From JAJNBD01 sp964471475 (GTDB lineage Bacteria; Pseudomonadota; Gammaproteobacteria; CAISUE01): a DNA stretch of 64,000 nt. Below the pieces are notes generated by a model. It was not told where the DNA came from, did no database searches, and was given only the letters and a program-made list of their open reading frames with translations. The translations under genes were made by a program, and so were the position numbers. The DNA lies in the NCBI GenBank assembly GCA_964471475.1, contig CAYYFQ010000003.1, forward strand, positions 1-64,000, read 5' to 3'. This document shows positions 52,101 through 62,800 of this stretch, piece after piece; position 1 is the stretch's first letter; every line of letters begins with the position of its first letter.

Positions 52101-53812
52101 TCTTCTTGGCTATCTTCCAAATAATGCGCGTATTTTTCTTTGAGTCCTTCTCGTGCATCGCTTTGTTTACCTGAAAATACAATCAACTGAGAACGTGTAT
52201 CTTGAGAAGAATCTTGTGTGTGATCACAAGGTACTTCTTCAACTATCACATGCGCATTGGTGCCACTAAAGCCAAACGAACTAACACCAGCACGACGTAT
52301 ATGATGCTCTCGACGCTCCCACGCTTGCATACCTACGGGCAATTGAATGTTGCTACCCTCTAGATCAATATGTGGATTTAATTGCTGAAAATGTAATAAG
52401 CTGGGTATTTGACCATGCTGTAATGAAAGTACAGTTTTGATCAAACCAGCCATACCGGCAGCTGCCTCCAAATGCCCCACATACGTTTTCGCCGTCCCCA
52501 CTATGAGTGGCTGCTCTCTTGGTACGTCCGTGGAAAAAACTGATCTTAAAGCATTCAATTCAATCGGGTCGCCAAGACTTGTCCCTGTACCATGTGCCTC
52601 AATATAATCAATGTCGTTAGGGCTAAGCTCGGCTTTTTTTAAGGCACTTTTTATCAACTGCTCTTGTGCAGGGCCATTCGGTACAGTTAGGCCGCTACTT
52701 GGGCCATCTTGATTCACTGCACTGCTGCGAATGACTGCTAAAATCGCATCATTATTGATAAGAGCTCGACGCAATGATTTTAAAATAACTATGCCACAAC
52801 CTTCACCACGACCAAATCCATCGGCACTAGCATCAAATGTCTTGCATTTCCCATCCACCGATAGCATATGCGCTTGCGAAAAATTAATAAAATTACCTTC
52901 CGCAAGCAATAAATTCACGCCACCCACAATGGCCATTTGAATTTCACCGCTCTGAATGCGATGACACGCCTCATCTAATGCCACTAAAGATGAAGAGCAG
53001 GCGGTTTCAATACTCATGGCAGGTCCTTGGCATCCCAACCAATAAGCAATTCTCCCTGCTGCTGTACTCAATGCATTTCCAGTCGCGGTATAAGCCGTAT
53101 ACGCTTCTTCCGGTTGTAGTTGATTAATCATTGCACCATAATCTTGTGCCGCAATGCCAACATAGACCCCTGTGTTGCTTTCACGAAGTTTTTCAGGGAC
53201 GATATGAGCCGATTCTAGTGCTTCCCATACGACTTCCATCAGCAAGCGCTGCTGTGGGTCTAAATAGTTTGCTTCCTTCGGACTAATATTAAAAAAAGTA
53301 GCATCAAATGTTTTTACATCTTGCTGAAGAAAAGATCCTAATCGCGTATAACTTTTTCCCGGCACGCCTTGAACTGGCGAATAATATGCATCTACCGACC
53401 AACGATCTCTTGGGATTTCAGCTGTTGCATCTTTTCCTTCTGACAGCATACGCCAAAAGCCCGATAAATCACTTCCCATACCGGGGAAACGCGCACTCAT
53501 TCCGATGATTGCAATAGGCTCAGTACTGCGTATATCTCGTGATGGTGAAAGTCCACTTCCCAATCTTCTAAAAGATCTTTTAAAAGCATTCAGCGTATTT
53601 ACATCAATATTAGGTGAGTCCTTTACTTCTTCTTCCAAAAGATCGTCCTTATCTTCATAAGGAATTAATAGCTCGGAAATTTCATCAAAATCTAATTCTG
53701 CCGCTAGATCTAAAGCCGTACTTTGAGATTCTTTATCAACGCCTGCTTCGATAAAACCCCTAACAGCGTTTATATCATTTGCTTTAACTGCTTCAAATAT
53801 ATTTTGATACAT
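46154..53812 (-). CDS. Type I PKS, one fully reducing module, with ankyrin ends
   Basis: 2552 aa. Order (approximate residues): ankyrin-like 1-60; KS 97-520 (Cys272 in TACSSS, HGTGTS, VGHLE); AT 618-930 (Ser711 in GHSIG; HAFH, the malonyl-CoA type); DH 982-1270 (His1016, but HxxxG reads HQILQ; Asp1190 in LLDGVLQ); structural KR half; ER 1530-1840 (HTATGGVGLAA); KR 1865-2060 (TGGLRGLG, Tyr2010 in NYAAAN); ACP with Ser2172 in GLDSLM; a helical stretch starting PPRTSLE that looks like the start of a carrier domain without its serine; ankyrin repeats about 2340-2440; a Pro/Ala-rich tail. One round of malonyl extension with full reduction is expected. The KS reads KTYVGH where KxNxGH is usual. AGAGG precedes the ATG. 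It lies 31 bp after PKS2 and 60 bp before the NRPS, all on the minus strand. Confidence 0.92.
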   Translation of the reverse strand: MYQNIFEAVKANDINAVRGFIEAGVDKESQSTALDLAAELDFDEISELLIPYEDKDDLLEEEVKDSPNIDVNTLNAFKRSFRRLGSGLSPSRDIRSTEPIAIIGMSARFPGMGSDLSGFWRMLSEGKDATAEIPRDRWSVDAYYSPVQGVPGKSYTRLGSFLQQDVKTFDATFFNISPKEANYLDPQQRLLMEVVWEALESAHIVPEKLRESNTGVYVGIAAQDYGAMINQLQPEEAYTAYTATGNALSTAAGRIAYWLGCQGPAMSIETACSSSLVALDEACHRIQSGEIQMAIVGGVNLLLAEGNFINFSQAHMLSVDGKCKTFDASADGFGRGEGCGIVILKSLRRALINNDAILAVIRSSAVNQDGPSSGLTVPNGPAQEQLIKSALKKAELSPNDIDYIEAHGTGTSLGDPIELNALRSVFSTDVPREQPLIVGTAKTYVGHLEAAAGMAGLIKTVLSLQHGQIPSLLHFQQLNPHIDLEGSNIQLPVGMQAWERREHHIRRAGVSSFGFSGTNAHVIVEEVPCDHTQDSSQDTRSQLIVFSGKQSDAREGLKEKYAHYLEDSQEELGNIAYTSAVGRSHFAYRGAVVARTVEDFKEKLARDELLRGDARVPKTITFLFTGQGSQYAHMGRELYETYPVFRTLLDECAELLKEELPQPFYSILFGDNTELLNQTQYAQPVIFALEYALAKLWMSSGVMPHQLIGHSIGELVAATIAEVMTLEEALKLVSARGRLMQGLPENQGGMLALQCSVEEARALIADLGLSIAGINAPKQTVVSGDKNKLQVLKQSCADKNIRSTLLSVSHAFHSDHMRPMREDFKKLAETIHYKVPQITMISTVTGDRLEAITADYWCDQLLSPVNYLRAMERSFQENQLYLEVGPGAILTTLGQQCAEGREGLSWSYSLKADVGNHESMLVALGQCYVAGCEIYWENYYRSQRYSYRKVSLPTYAFQRKRYWLEALTHRHQASYSVNGTMASGHPLLGQLTVLPEGGVLYQQSLSDPALRYLWDHQILQTAIMPGVALLEMMLAAGRLTFPRFLLEEEQLPVVQVQSLDIHAPLILNKDRLLQTQLSIDKASKVLRIMIYSRTEKDEPGSAVLHAEGQVRMLETTSMPSLLETPAIEGRCRQVMRGDDFYRLANRAGFNYQAAFQVIDLVNYSENEAVVRLKAPTQLDAGYYLSPALLDGVLQALMLAVHDREHALAQMIYLLGSFGALTYTGEREALNHASHISLNWKCNETGFPTEIQVAVYDRSGECCCHLHDVKIQAVNRAQFSSYLNQLSQGLKRKQIAECYEYAWQVCEKDVANGGVIQPTLWLVANETWASEIRHRYETGIVMLANGCYQIWNRSETSAWEVTENSEQALVKIMSLPISPVQVVIHWQYLQHELEETITPTSACERLLHRLFLITQTLFTPTTSLKACVLWSQGAHNHDLVQAGLIGFMRSLWVELSARDIRCCHVDMDFFEPQLEQWRYITQILAHGLIEREVRYRAGKRYVGRLQGAIAIDKKVLPQEAGPYTLVKGNAGLIDELHLVKNIGAQRALAAHELRIKFKAAALNFRDVLNAMNLYPGDAGSLGSDFAGVVVEVGRDWIDHYQAGDRVLGIGAQLAEDVRHCAGSFSSEVIVDGRIVAKQPQQLSHAESAGLPVVFLTAYQALIQCAQLKPKESVLIHTATGGVGLAAIQIAQAIGAKIYATAGDARKRDYLKSLGIQHIYDSRSLAYGAAILQDTQGRGVDVVLNTLTGQGYIETSLQVCAQEARFVEISKRDVWTEEQIYHCRKDIVYTVLALDSMIAHDSEFIQKLWNKISPQFETGIYHALPYEHYALTEVKEAFKAMQRAEHIGKIIISTVPEYHAKLEKRPGSFLITGGLRGLGWEVAKFLVAQGVEDLILIGRHAPSSEVQAIISEWQSQGIRVQVSQLDIADANAVEDLFRQLTETRLALRGIIHAAGVIQDNLLEKQSWPQFEAVLKPKLALWYLHHYSQPELEYFISFSSVASIIGNVGQLNYAAANSFMDELMAYRRQQGLSGQSIHWGPWAEVGMATDSRLQSFHESRGVHPFSRDKGIALFEQVMLGQESSPILIDANWAQMASMNPITNRLLEKLLIDQSAAPMKSTAGDGKWLTGLLALSMEVRQLTVQEKLKALVAQVSQLEVSEIDVHAEFAAMGLDSLMAVDLKNRLQALLGNDIILSNAIMLECATLEKLSQYITSQLNQLAEAKTVQIQPRQPAITAYCPPRTSLEMQLVEIFKTHFLIERLGVFDDVSDTQKITLLQWLTLHKQIAQLVETSLAELKEALLKEDEPTKQFDPMHVLQQKSIAAMALHLSCFIELKTDIGNDTLFVCVRKNNKKLLASVLEKGTRKINLSGANGKTSLHLAVQLDDMDMALWLLSKGANLNQRTHLGVTPLALALYSQKSRIAQAFLGYLPVVDQAMLSLTEDQTVRQYLLGAIAIRNFIIESESPAVEPLKENIRQGKLFYQDIKEEDIVQLLSSIPEEGQLFIERLVLGRSRSPRALSSAMEFFPQPPSLPTPKEANKPTEQLGAAASSLAPP
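51618..52267 (-). repeat. 650-bp duplicated AT segment, copy in PKS1
   Basis: Compared base by base by eye with 60502-61151, I found no mismatch. It encodes the end of the KS-AT linker and the first half of the AT, including GHSIGELVAA. Outside the segment the two genes drop to ordinary paralogue similarity, with the first differences at 51617 and 52268. Confidence 0.85.
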
Positions 53813-53843
53813 ATCATCATTTCCTCTTCCATAAAAACTTTGT

Positions 53844-56800
53844 TTATCTACGATATTCCTCTGCCTGTTTTTTCTCTAAGGTATCTTTGGTCGGCTGCGA
53901 TGACGAAGCCTGTTGGCCAAAAATTCCTACTCCTTCTAATAGAGGAGCGATAGCATGAGACGAAGTGCTTTGTGATACCTCTAAAATCCTATGCTCAATA
54001 AAGCGCTTTCCATAATCAGGTAAAAGCAATGATAGTTGTCTTATAAGATCAAGCGAAATATCTTGATCAAATCGTTTTCCTTGACGTAAATTTTCTTCAA
54101 AAGGCTTTATCCACGGGAGCCGTGAACCCAAAATACAATCACGTATAGCCATAGCACTCAAGAGATCATGCCTTATCGCCTCCGTTGATGTGAGCGCAAG
54201 TACTGCTTCATCTACTTTAGGCAAGTATATTAAAAGTTTTTTTACTACATCAAATTGCTGATTAAACAAAGCTAATGCCAACGGTGTAACACCTAGCCGA
54301 GTTTGCTGGTTGAGGTCAGCTCCCTGCGATAGTAACCATACTACCATCGCTGTATTGCCTAATTGCGCTGCCAAATGAAGACTGGTTTTACCATTGCTAT
54401 CTGCCATGTTAATTTTCTTCGCCCCTTTGGTAAGCAAGGAAGTAATTAAACTTTGATTATTTTTTTTGACAAAGGTAAATAAAGGATCCCGCTCAATAGC
54501 AACCTGAGACTCTACCAAGCAACTTAGATAAAGCGACATTTCTGCAATCGTATTTTTTTCCAAGATATTGATATCTAATTTTATTGCTGCATCTTCAGCT
54601 GCTTCTTGTCCTTGTGCTGGCAGCACTTTCATTTGCTCTTTCAGCGCGTTACTCAGTTCTTGCATAGCGCGATGCATGCTCATCCACTGAGCAAGTGTGG
54701 TATTTTTCAAATCATTGATTTTGTCAATTACACTTATTGTCTGTATTGCAAATCGCTTCTTAAACATTTCAACTAATTTTGTTTCTATTAACGTCCTTGG
54801 TAATCCATAAGCCATTTCTGCTGATTTTTCTGTTTGCTGAATACCTGTCGTTTTTTCTTCAAAAACATTAATCTGCTCAGTAAGATATTGGCTCAGCCGT
54901 TTTAGATTTGGATAGTCGAACAGCACTGTATTTGGTAAAGCGGCACTGTCTCCTAAAAAGCTTTGCAAGCGATTTTTTAGATCCATAATCATTAAAGAAT
55001 CTAATCCCATCTCGGTAAATCCAGTTTGTTCGTTGAGGTCTTGCTCATTGAGTCCTGTAATCTTAGCAATCAGCTGTTTTAGTTTTGCTGCAATCCAAGA
55101 TTGTCTTTCTGGTCTAGGTTTGCTTAAGATTTCTTTTAGCCACAGTGCATTTGTTGAGTTCACATTACCTTGACCTACGCTGGCTGCAATTAAAGGGTTC
55201 ATAAAACGTTTGAGATTTGGTGTTGACATAGCACTAAACTTTTCCCAATTTGCTGATAGCACTGCTGTCTCATCTACGTTCGGATCTAATAAAATACGCT
55301 CAAGCGCGGCGACGCCTTCTTGTACACCCAGTTGCTTTAACCCTATTTTTTCATGGCGTGCTTTATAAATCGCTGCCGTGCCAATCTCCGCCCAAGGACC
55401 CCAGTGGATAGTTTGACCTACCAAGCCTTGCGCCCTTCTTGCATGAACTAAAGCATCTAAAAAAGCGTTGGCACTAGCATGGTTGGCTTGACCTACATTG
55501 CCTAAAAACGATGCTGTTGAGGAATACATCACAAAATAGTCTAATTCCATATTCAGGCGCTGGCTCCATTGATGTAAGTGCCAAGCACCATAGATTTTAG
55601 GTTTAAACACATATTCCATATGCGCCCAATCTTGCTGCAGTAATGTAGCATCCATCAATAAACCGGCTGAATGAATAATACCTTTCAACGGCAAACATTC
55701 AGTTTGAATCATCTGCAATAAATCTTTAACCTGAATTTCATCACTCACGTCGACTTGCTTCACTTGAATATCTACACCACTAGCCCGCCATTGCTCGAGC
55801 GTAGTTGCTGTTCTCGCATCAACTTGTTTTCGTCTACTGATGAGAACCAGTTGCTTCGCACCTCGATTCACCAGTAATTCGGCTGTCGCCAACCCTAGAC
55901 CCGAAAGTCCTCCCGTAATTAAGTAACTTGCTTGTTGATCGAGTTGTAACTCGATTTGCAAAGGCCTTTGTAGCACAATCACCACTTTGCCGATGTGCTT
56001 TGCTTGTTGCATATGTTGAAATGCTTCTACTGCATGACCTATAGTAAAAGCCGTTACTGGCAAGGCTGTATAAGTTTTCTCTGCGAATAACGGTCGCATC
56101 GCTTCCCACATGACAGGTATATGTTCAGGCGATCGCGCCAAATCTTCGTCTAAAGCAATAACACTATATTTAACATCAGCCCTTACTGCTGCCATCTGTG
56201 CTGTAGTCCAAATAGCCCGCTTACTTAATTCAATAAAATGACCATGTTGTGCACAACATGCAAGCGTGGCTTCGACAAATCCTTCTCCCGTTAAACTATT
56301 AAGCACGACATCCACGCCACTACCTTGAGTATCAGCTAATAACGCTTCTTGATAGGCTAACGATCGCGAGTCATAGATATATTTAACACCGAGGTGACTC
56401 AAATAAGCACGCTTTTCAGGAGTTCCTGCGGTTGCATAAATTTCAGCACCCAGATACTTTGCCATCTGAATAGCTGATAAACCGATTCCCCCCGTTGCAG
56501 CATGAATCAGAATCTTATCGCCTTTCTTTAATTGAGCTTCTTCAATTAACGCACGATAATTAGTTAAAAACACCGAAGGCAAAGTGGCCGCTTGGGGATA
56601 TGTCAATTCTCGTGGTTTCGCATACACTTGGGTATGATGCGTAATAGCGATACTTGCCAAGCTACCCCAAGCAATTCCGAACACGCCCTCACCTACATGT
56701 AGATGAGTCACTGCGGCCCCTACTTCAAGTACAGTACCCGAAAAGTCACTTCCCAAAGGCGAGGCGCCTGGGTAAAGATTCATCGCATTCAGTACGTCAC

Positions 56801-59800
56801 GGAAATTAACTCCTACAGCGTGGACGGCTACACGCACTTCTTCAGATGATAAGCTGCGCGGCTCAACAGATGTTAATTGCAGCGCCGTCAAATCACCTGA
56901 TATAGCTTTCTTCAACGTATATTCGCTAACAGGTATCGGTAAATAAGCAGACTGTTGATCCTCTAAACGACACGTGCGACTTACCACACGCTGCGGGCCG
57001 CGATAACAAACTTCTACGTCCGTTCGGTCCATATCTACGGTAAATTCTTGCAAAACACGGGGCAATTGGTCACTGACTGAAAGCGATGTATCTAAATCAA
57101 TATGGCTCACTGACCACTGCGGGTATTCCATATGTAAAGTTTTACAAAAACCATTAAAAACAGACTGGGATAGATGCGGCGATTCAGAAGGGTGTGTGCT
57201 TTGCGCACCTTGTGTGAGTATACGTAAGCTTAGCCGTTGGTTAGTTTTTGCTAAGGTTTGTATAAAGGTCAATAATACATTGATCAGAGTCCGCTGTTGC
57301 TCGATATCAAAGTCACGCGCCAATGTTGCTCTTAATATCCAACCATAAACGATACCTGACCATGGTTCGCTTAGCACGGATTCCAACGAGCGTTCTGACC
57401 ATCCCGCTGTGCTGGTATAGTATTCTCCCGAAGGCAAGAAAAAAGCAAAAGGCGCTTGATCACTGGTTAAACAAGCTTGCACTTGCGCTTTATCGCATAA
57501 TAGATACAGTATCCTGTTTTGCTCTCCTGCTAGTTTCTTTTGTGTGACGATAGTCTCTACTTGCCACTGCAATCCATAATATAGCGTTGGCAACACTTTA
57601 CCTGATAATTGCCGTAATAACTGACGCAAGGCTTTTTTGGGCAATAAGCTAACTGTCAATCCTTCAATCTCTGCAATTACTTCACCCTGAGCATTCAACA
57701 AATAAACATCACGTGTCACCTCACTCTTTTGACGGTGATAAGCATATATCGGTCGCGTATCATGTAATGCATAGGTACGAATCTTTTCCATAGCAATAGG
57801 TAATGCCATCGTATCTAATTTTGCATTCACTAAGGCACCTTGAAGCGCACCATCCAATAAAGCAGGGTGTAGAATATAAGCACTTAAATCAGTCTCAGGC
57901 AAAGTTAATTCAACCAAAGATTCTTCCCCTTTATAATGCACCGCCTGTACGCATTGAAATCTATCGCGGTAGCCATAACCCAGCCGACTGACCAAAACGT
58001 AAAACTGCGATTTTTCCATTTTCTTTTCGCAGCGTCCACGAATTTCATCTAATTTTATCTTTGTAGATAAACACGGTTGATTCATTCTGCATAATTCAGC
58101 TAGCACATGCGTTTTACTTCCAGGTAACTCCTCCATCTTTGGAGACATAGAACAAATAGTTACTTCTACCCGGTCTTGCTCCATAGCTTTAACAACAACT
58201 TGCAATATGATCGGTTCATGCTCTAGCAACAAGGGTTCTTTAATAACTATTTTTTGTAATTCCGTTGTAGCTCCTGGAAAATAATTCTGAGCAACGGCTA
58301 ATAAAATTTCAACAAACCCTGTGCCAGGCATCAAAGAATAATCCAACACCTGATGCTCGGATAACATTGTTTGTAACGGTGCTGGTAAAGATTGATGGTA
58401 TATGGTTTCTTTAATGGCTAATGGCAACTTGTATCCCAATAATGGATGCCCTGTCACTTCTCCAAAACTTGCTAAGGCACGGTTTTCTGTTAATCGCTGG
58501 CTAGCCATCTCATCTCCAACGCTATCTAACCAAGGCAAAGCAAGACTCCCATCTGATAATCGATACACCGGTGCTACCACTGTTGCTTGTGCCAATAACA
58601 CGGTAAAAGGCACATTACTGCTTGAAATATGTTCAAATCCTGCTGTTTTCAGTACTTCTTTCCATTCTTCTGCTTTCAATAAAGCATGATCATGGCGCAC
58701 CTCATCATCAAAACGCCACCAACCTTCCAATAAACCAAAGCTTAAATCTAAAAAGCGGGAAGACTGACTCAGCTCGATTAACGCCAATACCCCTTGGGCT
58801 GCCAATAAATGACGCGTGTTCGCCAAAGTCTCTTCAATATTTTTCGTGGCATGCAACACATTCGAAGCTATCACCACATCGTACTGATACGGCATAAACC
58901 CCTGCACTCTCGGATCTTGCTCAATATTCAATACTTGGTACACCATATTCTCTTTACCAAAGTTTTCTTTCGCCGTTAAGAAAAATCCTCGGGAAATATC
59001 TGTATACGTATATTCATAGGGAATCCCCTGTTGTTTCAGCACTTGAACAACCGCTTGGGTTGTGCCTCCTGTCCCTGCCCCAATTTCCAAAATACGTAAG
59101 TTTCCAGTAAAAGTAACTTCTGATATTATCCGACGGATACTTTCGCTTAAAATATAATTCGCCGCTTGAGCACCCATACTCTCGCGATATAGTGCAGTGG
59201 CACTACTGGAAGCTTCGCTTTCTTGTGGAAATAATAAAGGGATAGCTGCCTGTTTACCCGTTAGCACTTCCGCTAAAGCACTCCCACAGCGCGTTAATAA
59301 ACCTTGTTCAATATGAAGCGCAGGATAAGCCGACAACTCCTTTAATATCGCTTCACGCTGCCTTGCCACCACTTCTTTGGATGGTAAATCATCACACACT
59401 TGCCAATACGTTAGCTGGCCACTTTCTTCGGAAACTTCTTGTATAATGCTTTCTTTAGATAATTCAGTAAATAATTGATGCAATAATTTGCGATGCGTTG
59501 GCAACACTGACCAGGTTTCTTGGGCTTGCGAGACGGTTATTCGCTCACTCACCTGGTAAGACCAACCCAATTTATGCAAACTATCCACCATATAACCCCA
59601 CGCTAAGCGTTCAAGGTAAGCAAAACCTTCTTCCAATGTATCGGTGGGGTAGGCTTGCAAAGCTTCTGCAGCAACCTCCTCAAGCAAATCTTCAGGCCAG
59701 CTAAAATTCACCTCCTCACGTTTTGCAACCACATGCGACGGCTCCCAATGCAATAATGGCTTTGCTGTTTCCCGAGTCATCAAGCGAGCTGGATCAATTC

Positions 59801-62800
59801 CTGTTACCCAATACCGTTTCCCTTGAAACGCATATGTTGGTATGCTTACCCTACGATAAAAGTATTCTTGTTGCCTGTAATAATCCTCCCAATGTATCTC
59901 ACAACCTGCTACATAACACTGACCTAAAGCAACTAACATGCTCTCGCGATTTCCAACACCTGCCTTGAGACTATAACTCCAGATTAAACCTTCCCTACCT
60001 TCTGCACATTGTTGCCCAAGCGTTGTTAAGATAGCCCCAGGCCCTACTTCAAGATACAATTGATTCTCTTCGAGTGATGCCTGCATTGCTCCTAAATAAT
60101 TTACCGGACTTATTAACTGCTCACACCAATAATCTGCGGTAATTACTTCCAAGCGCTGACCCGTCACTGTTGAAATAATGGGTATTTGTGCAACTTGATA
60201 ATGAATCTCTTCAGCAACACTTCTAAAACTCTCTAACATAGGCTGCATATGATCGCTGTGAAAAGCATGCGAAACGGATAACAGCGTCGAACGGATACCT
60301 TTATCCGCACAGCTTTGTTTCAACAATTGCAGCTTTTCTTTATCTCCCGAAACCACCGTTTGTTTTGGTGCATTAATACCTGCAATACTCAAGCCTAAAT
60401 CAGCTATTAATGCTCGCGCCTCTTCAACAGTGCATTGCAACGCAAGCATCCCTCCTTGATTTTCAGGTAGCCTTTGCATCAGCCGCCCTCTTGCTGACAC
60501 TAGTTTCAGCGCTTCTTCTAATGTCATCACCTCAGCAATCGTTGCTGCTACCAATTCCCCAATGCTATGACCAATAAGCTGATGTGGCATCACTCCTGAA
60601 CTCATCCACAGCTTAGCCAAAGCATATTCCAATGCGAAAATCACAGGTTGCGCATATTGAGTTTGATTCAATAACTCCGTGTTATCACCAAACAATATAC
60701 TATAAAAAGGTTGGGGCAATTCTTCTTTTAATAACTCCGCACATTCATCTAATAGCGTTCGAAAAACAGGATATGTTTCATATAGCTCACGCCCCATATG
60801 GGCATATTGACTCCCTTGGCCCGTAAATAAAAACGTAATGGTTTTAGGAACCCTCGCATCACCACGAAGTAACTCATCCCTTGCTAGCTTTTCTTTGAAA
60901 TCTTCTACGGTTCGCGCTACGACCGCACCTCGATAGGCAAAATGACTCCGTCCTACCGCACTCGTATACGCTATATTCCCTAGCTCTTCTTGGCTATCTT
61001 CCAAATAATGCGCGTATTTTTCTTTGAGTCCTTCTCGTGCATCGCTTTGTTTACCTGAAAATACAATCAACTGAGAACGTGTATCTTGAGAAGAATCTTG
61101 TGTGTGATCACAAGGTACTTCTTCAACTATCACATGCGCATTGGTGCCACTTGCACCAAATGAACTAATTCCTGCTCGGCGAACATGCCCTGGTCTTGGC
61201 TCCCAAGATTGTATTTCAAGAGGCAGCTGAATATTTCCTTCACTTAAATCGATATTGGGATTCAACATACGAAAATGCAGCAGTTTGGGGATTTGATGGT
61301 GTTGTAATGAAAGCAGGGTTTTAATCAAACCCGCCATACCGGCAGCTGCTTCCAAATGACCCACATTTGCTTTAGCTGTCCCTACGAGCAATGGTTGCTC
61401 TCTTGGCTCGTCTGTGGAAAAAACCGATTTTAAGGCATTCAGCTCAATCGGGTCTCCTAGGCTAGTGCCCGTACCGTGGGCTTCCACATAATCAATATCA
61501 CCTGGGAGCAAATGCGCTTCGATTAAAGCTCTACGAATAAGCTTTTCTTGTGCAGGTCCATTGGGCACCGTTAAGCTGCTGCTGGGCCCATCCTGATTCA
61601 CTGCACTGCCAGGAATAACAGCCAATATTCTATCGTGATCAACAAGTGCTTTTTGTAGTGATTTTAAAATTACCACTCCGCAGCCCTCGCCACGACCAAA
61701 TCCATCTGCAGCAGCATCAAATGCTTTGCATTTGCCGTCAGGCGATAACATTTGCGCATTAGAAAACATAACAAAATTAGTGGGCGTTAACATTAAATTA
61801 ATGCCACCTATAATCACCAAACCGCTTTCTCCACGGCGAATACTTTGGCATCCTTGATGTAAGGCTACAAGCGAGGAAGAACAAGCCGTATCAATAGTCA
61901 TTGCTGGCCCTTGAGAACCTAACCAATAAGCAATGCGTCCTGACAATGCACTTAATCCTCCCCCACCCAACAAACCTGCTTCCTTATGCAGCGCATCAGC
62001 CGCTGTTAATAACTCATGATAATCTTGATTCATAGCGCCTATAAAAATACCCGTATCACTATGTCGCAATTGCTGGGGGTTGATTCCAGCATCTTCCAAT
62101 GCTTCCCACACCGCTTGTAGTAGCAATCTATGCTGGGGATCCATAAGATTTGCTTCTTTGGGAGTAATATTAAAAAACTGAGCATCAAATTCATCTACTG
62201 GCATTGTGAGAAACGAAGCACGCTTTACATAAGACTTGCCAACCTGGTATCGATCATCACTATAATCAGCTCCAAGTACAAAGCGTTCTTTAGGTATTTC
62301 TCGGCTTGCATCTTGCCCTGATGAAAGTAATTTCCAATAGCCAGAACCAGGGAAATAACCGCTAACACCGATGATGGCAATGGATTCTGTGGCATTGTTT
62401 GCGTTTTCTGATGGATAAGTTCTGGTTGAAATGCTGCGTTGTATCGATTCTCTCGATAGAGGCATTTTTGTTTCTATCTGAAATTGTCTTAGCAGATACG
62501 CACCTAACTCCTCGACCGTGGGATAGTCAAAAATTAACGTACTAGATAATTTAACTGGATCTACCCATTTTTGCAGACGGTTACGTAACTCTACTGTCAT
62601 TAAAGAATCAAAGCCCAAATCAGCAAAGCCTTGCGTCGGATTAATTTGTTGAGCTTTATCTCCACCAATCACTTCATTAACCAAGCCTATGAGCATTTTT
62701 TTAATATAGCTTGGTTGCTCTATAGCAGAAATTTGGCTGAGCGCCTTTGCTAACAACGAATCTTGTAAACGCGCTTGTGTTCTGTTGCTTTGCTTGATAC

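Noticed and set aside
60632..60826. Identical 64-codon plus-strand frames at 51748-51942 and 60632-60826
   Set aside because: They are antisense shadows of the duplicated AT segment, not a repeated small gene.
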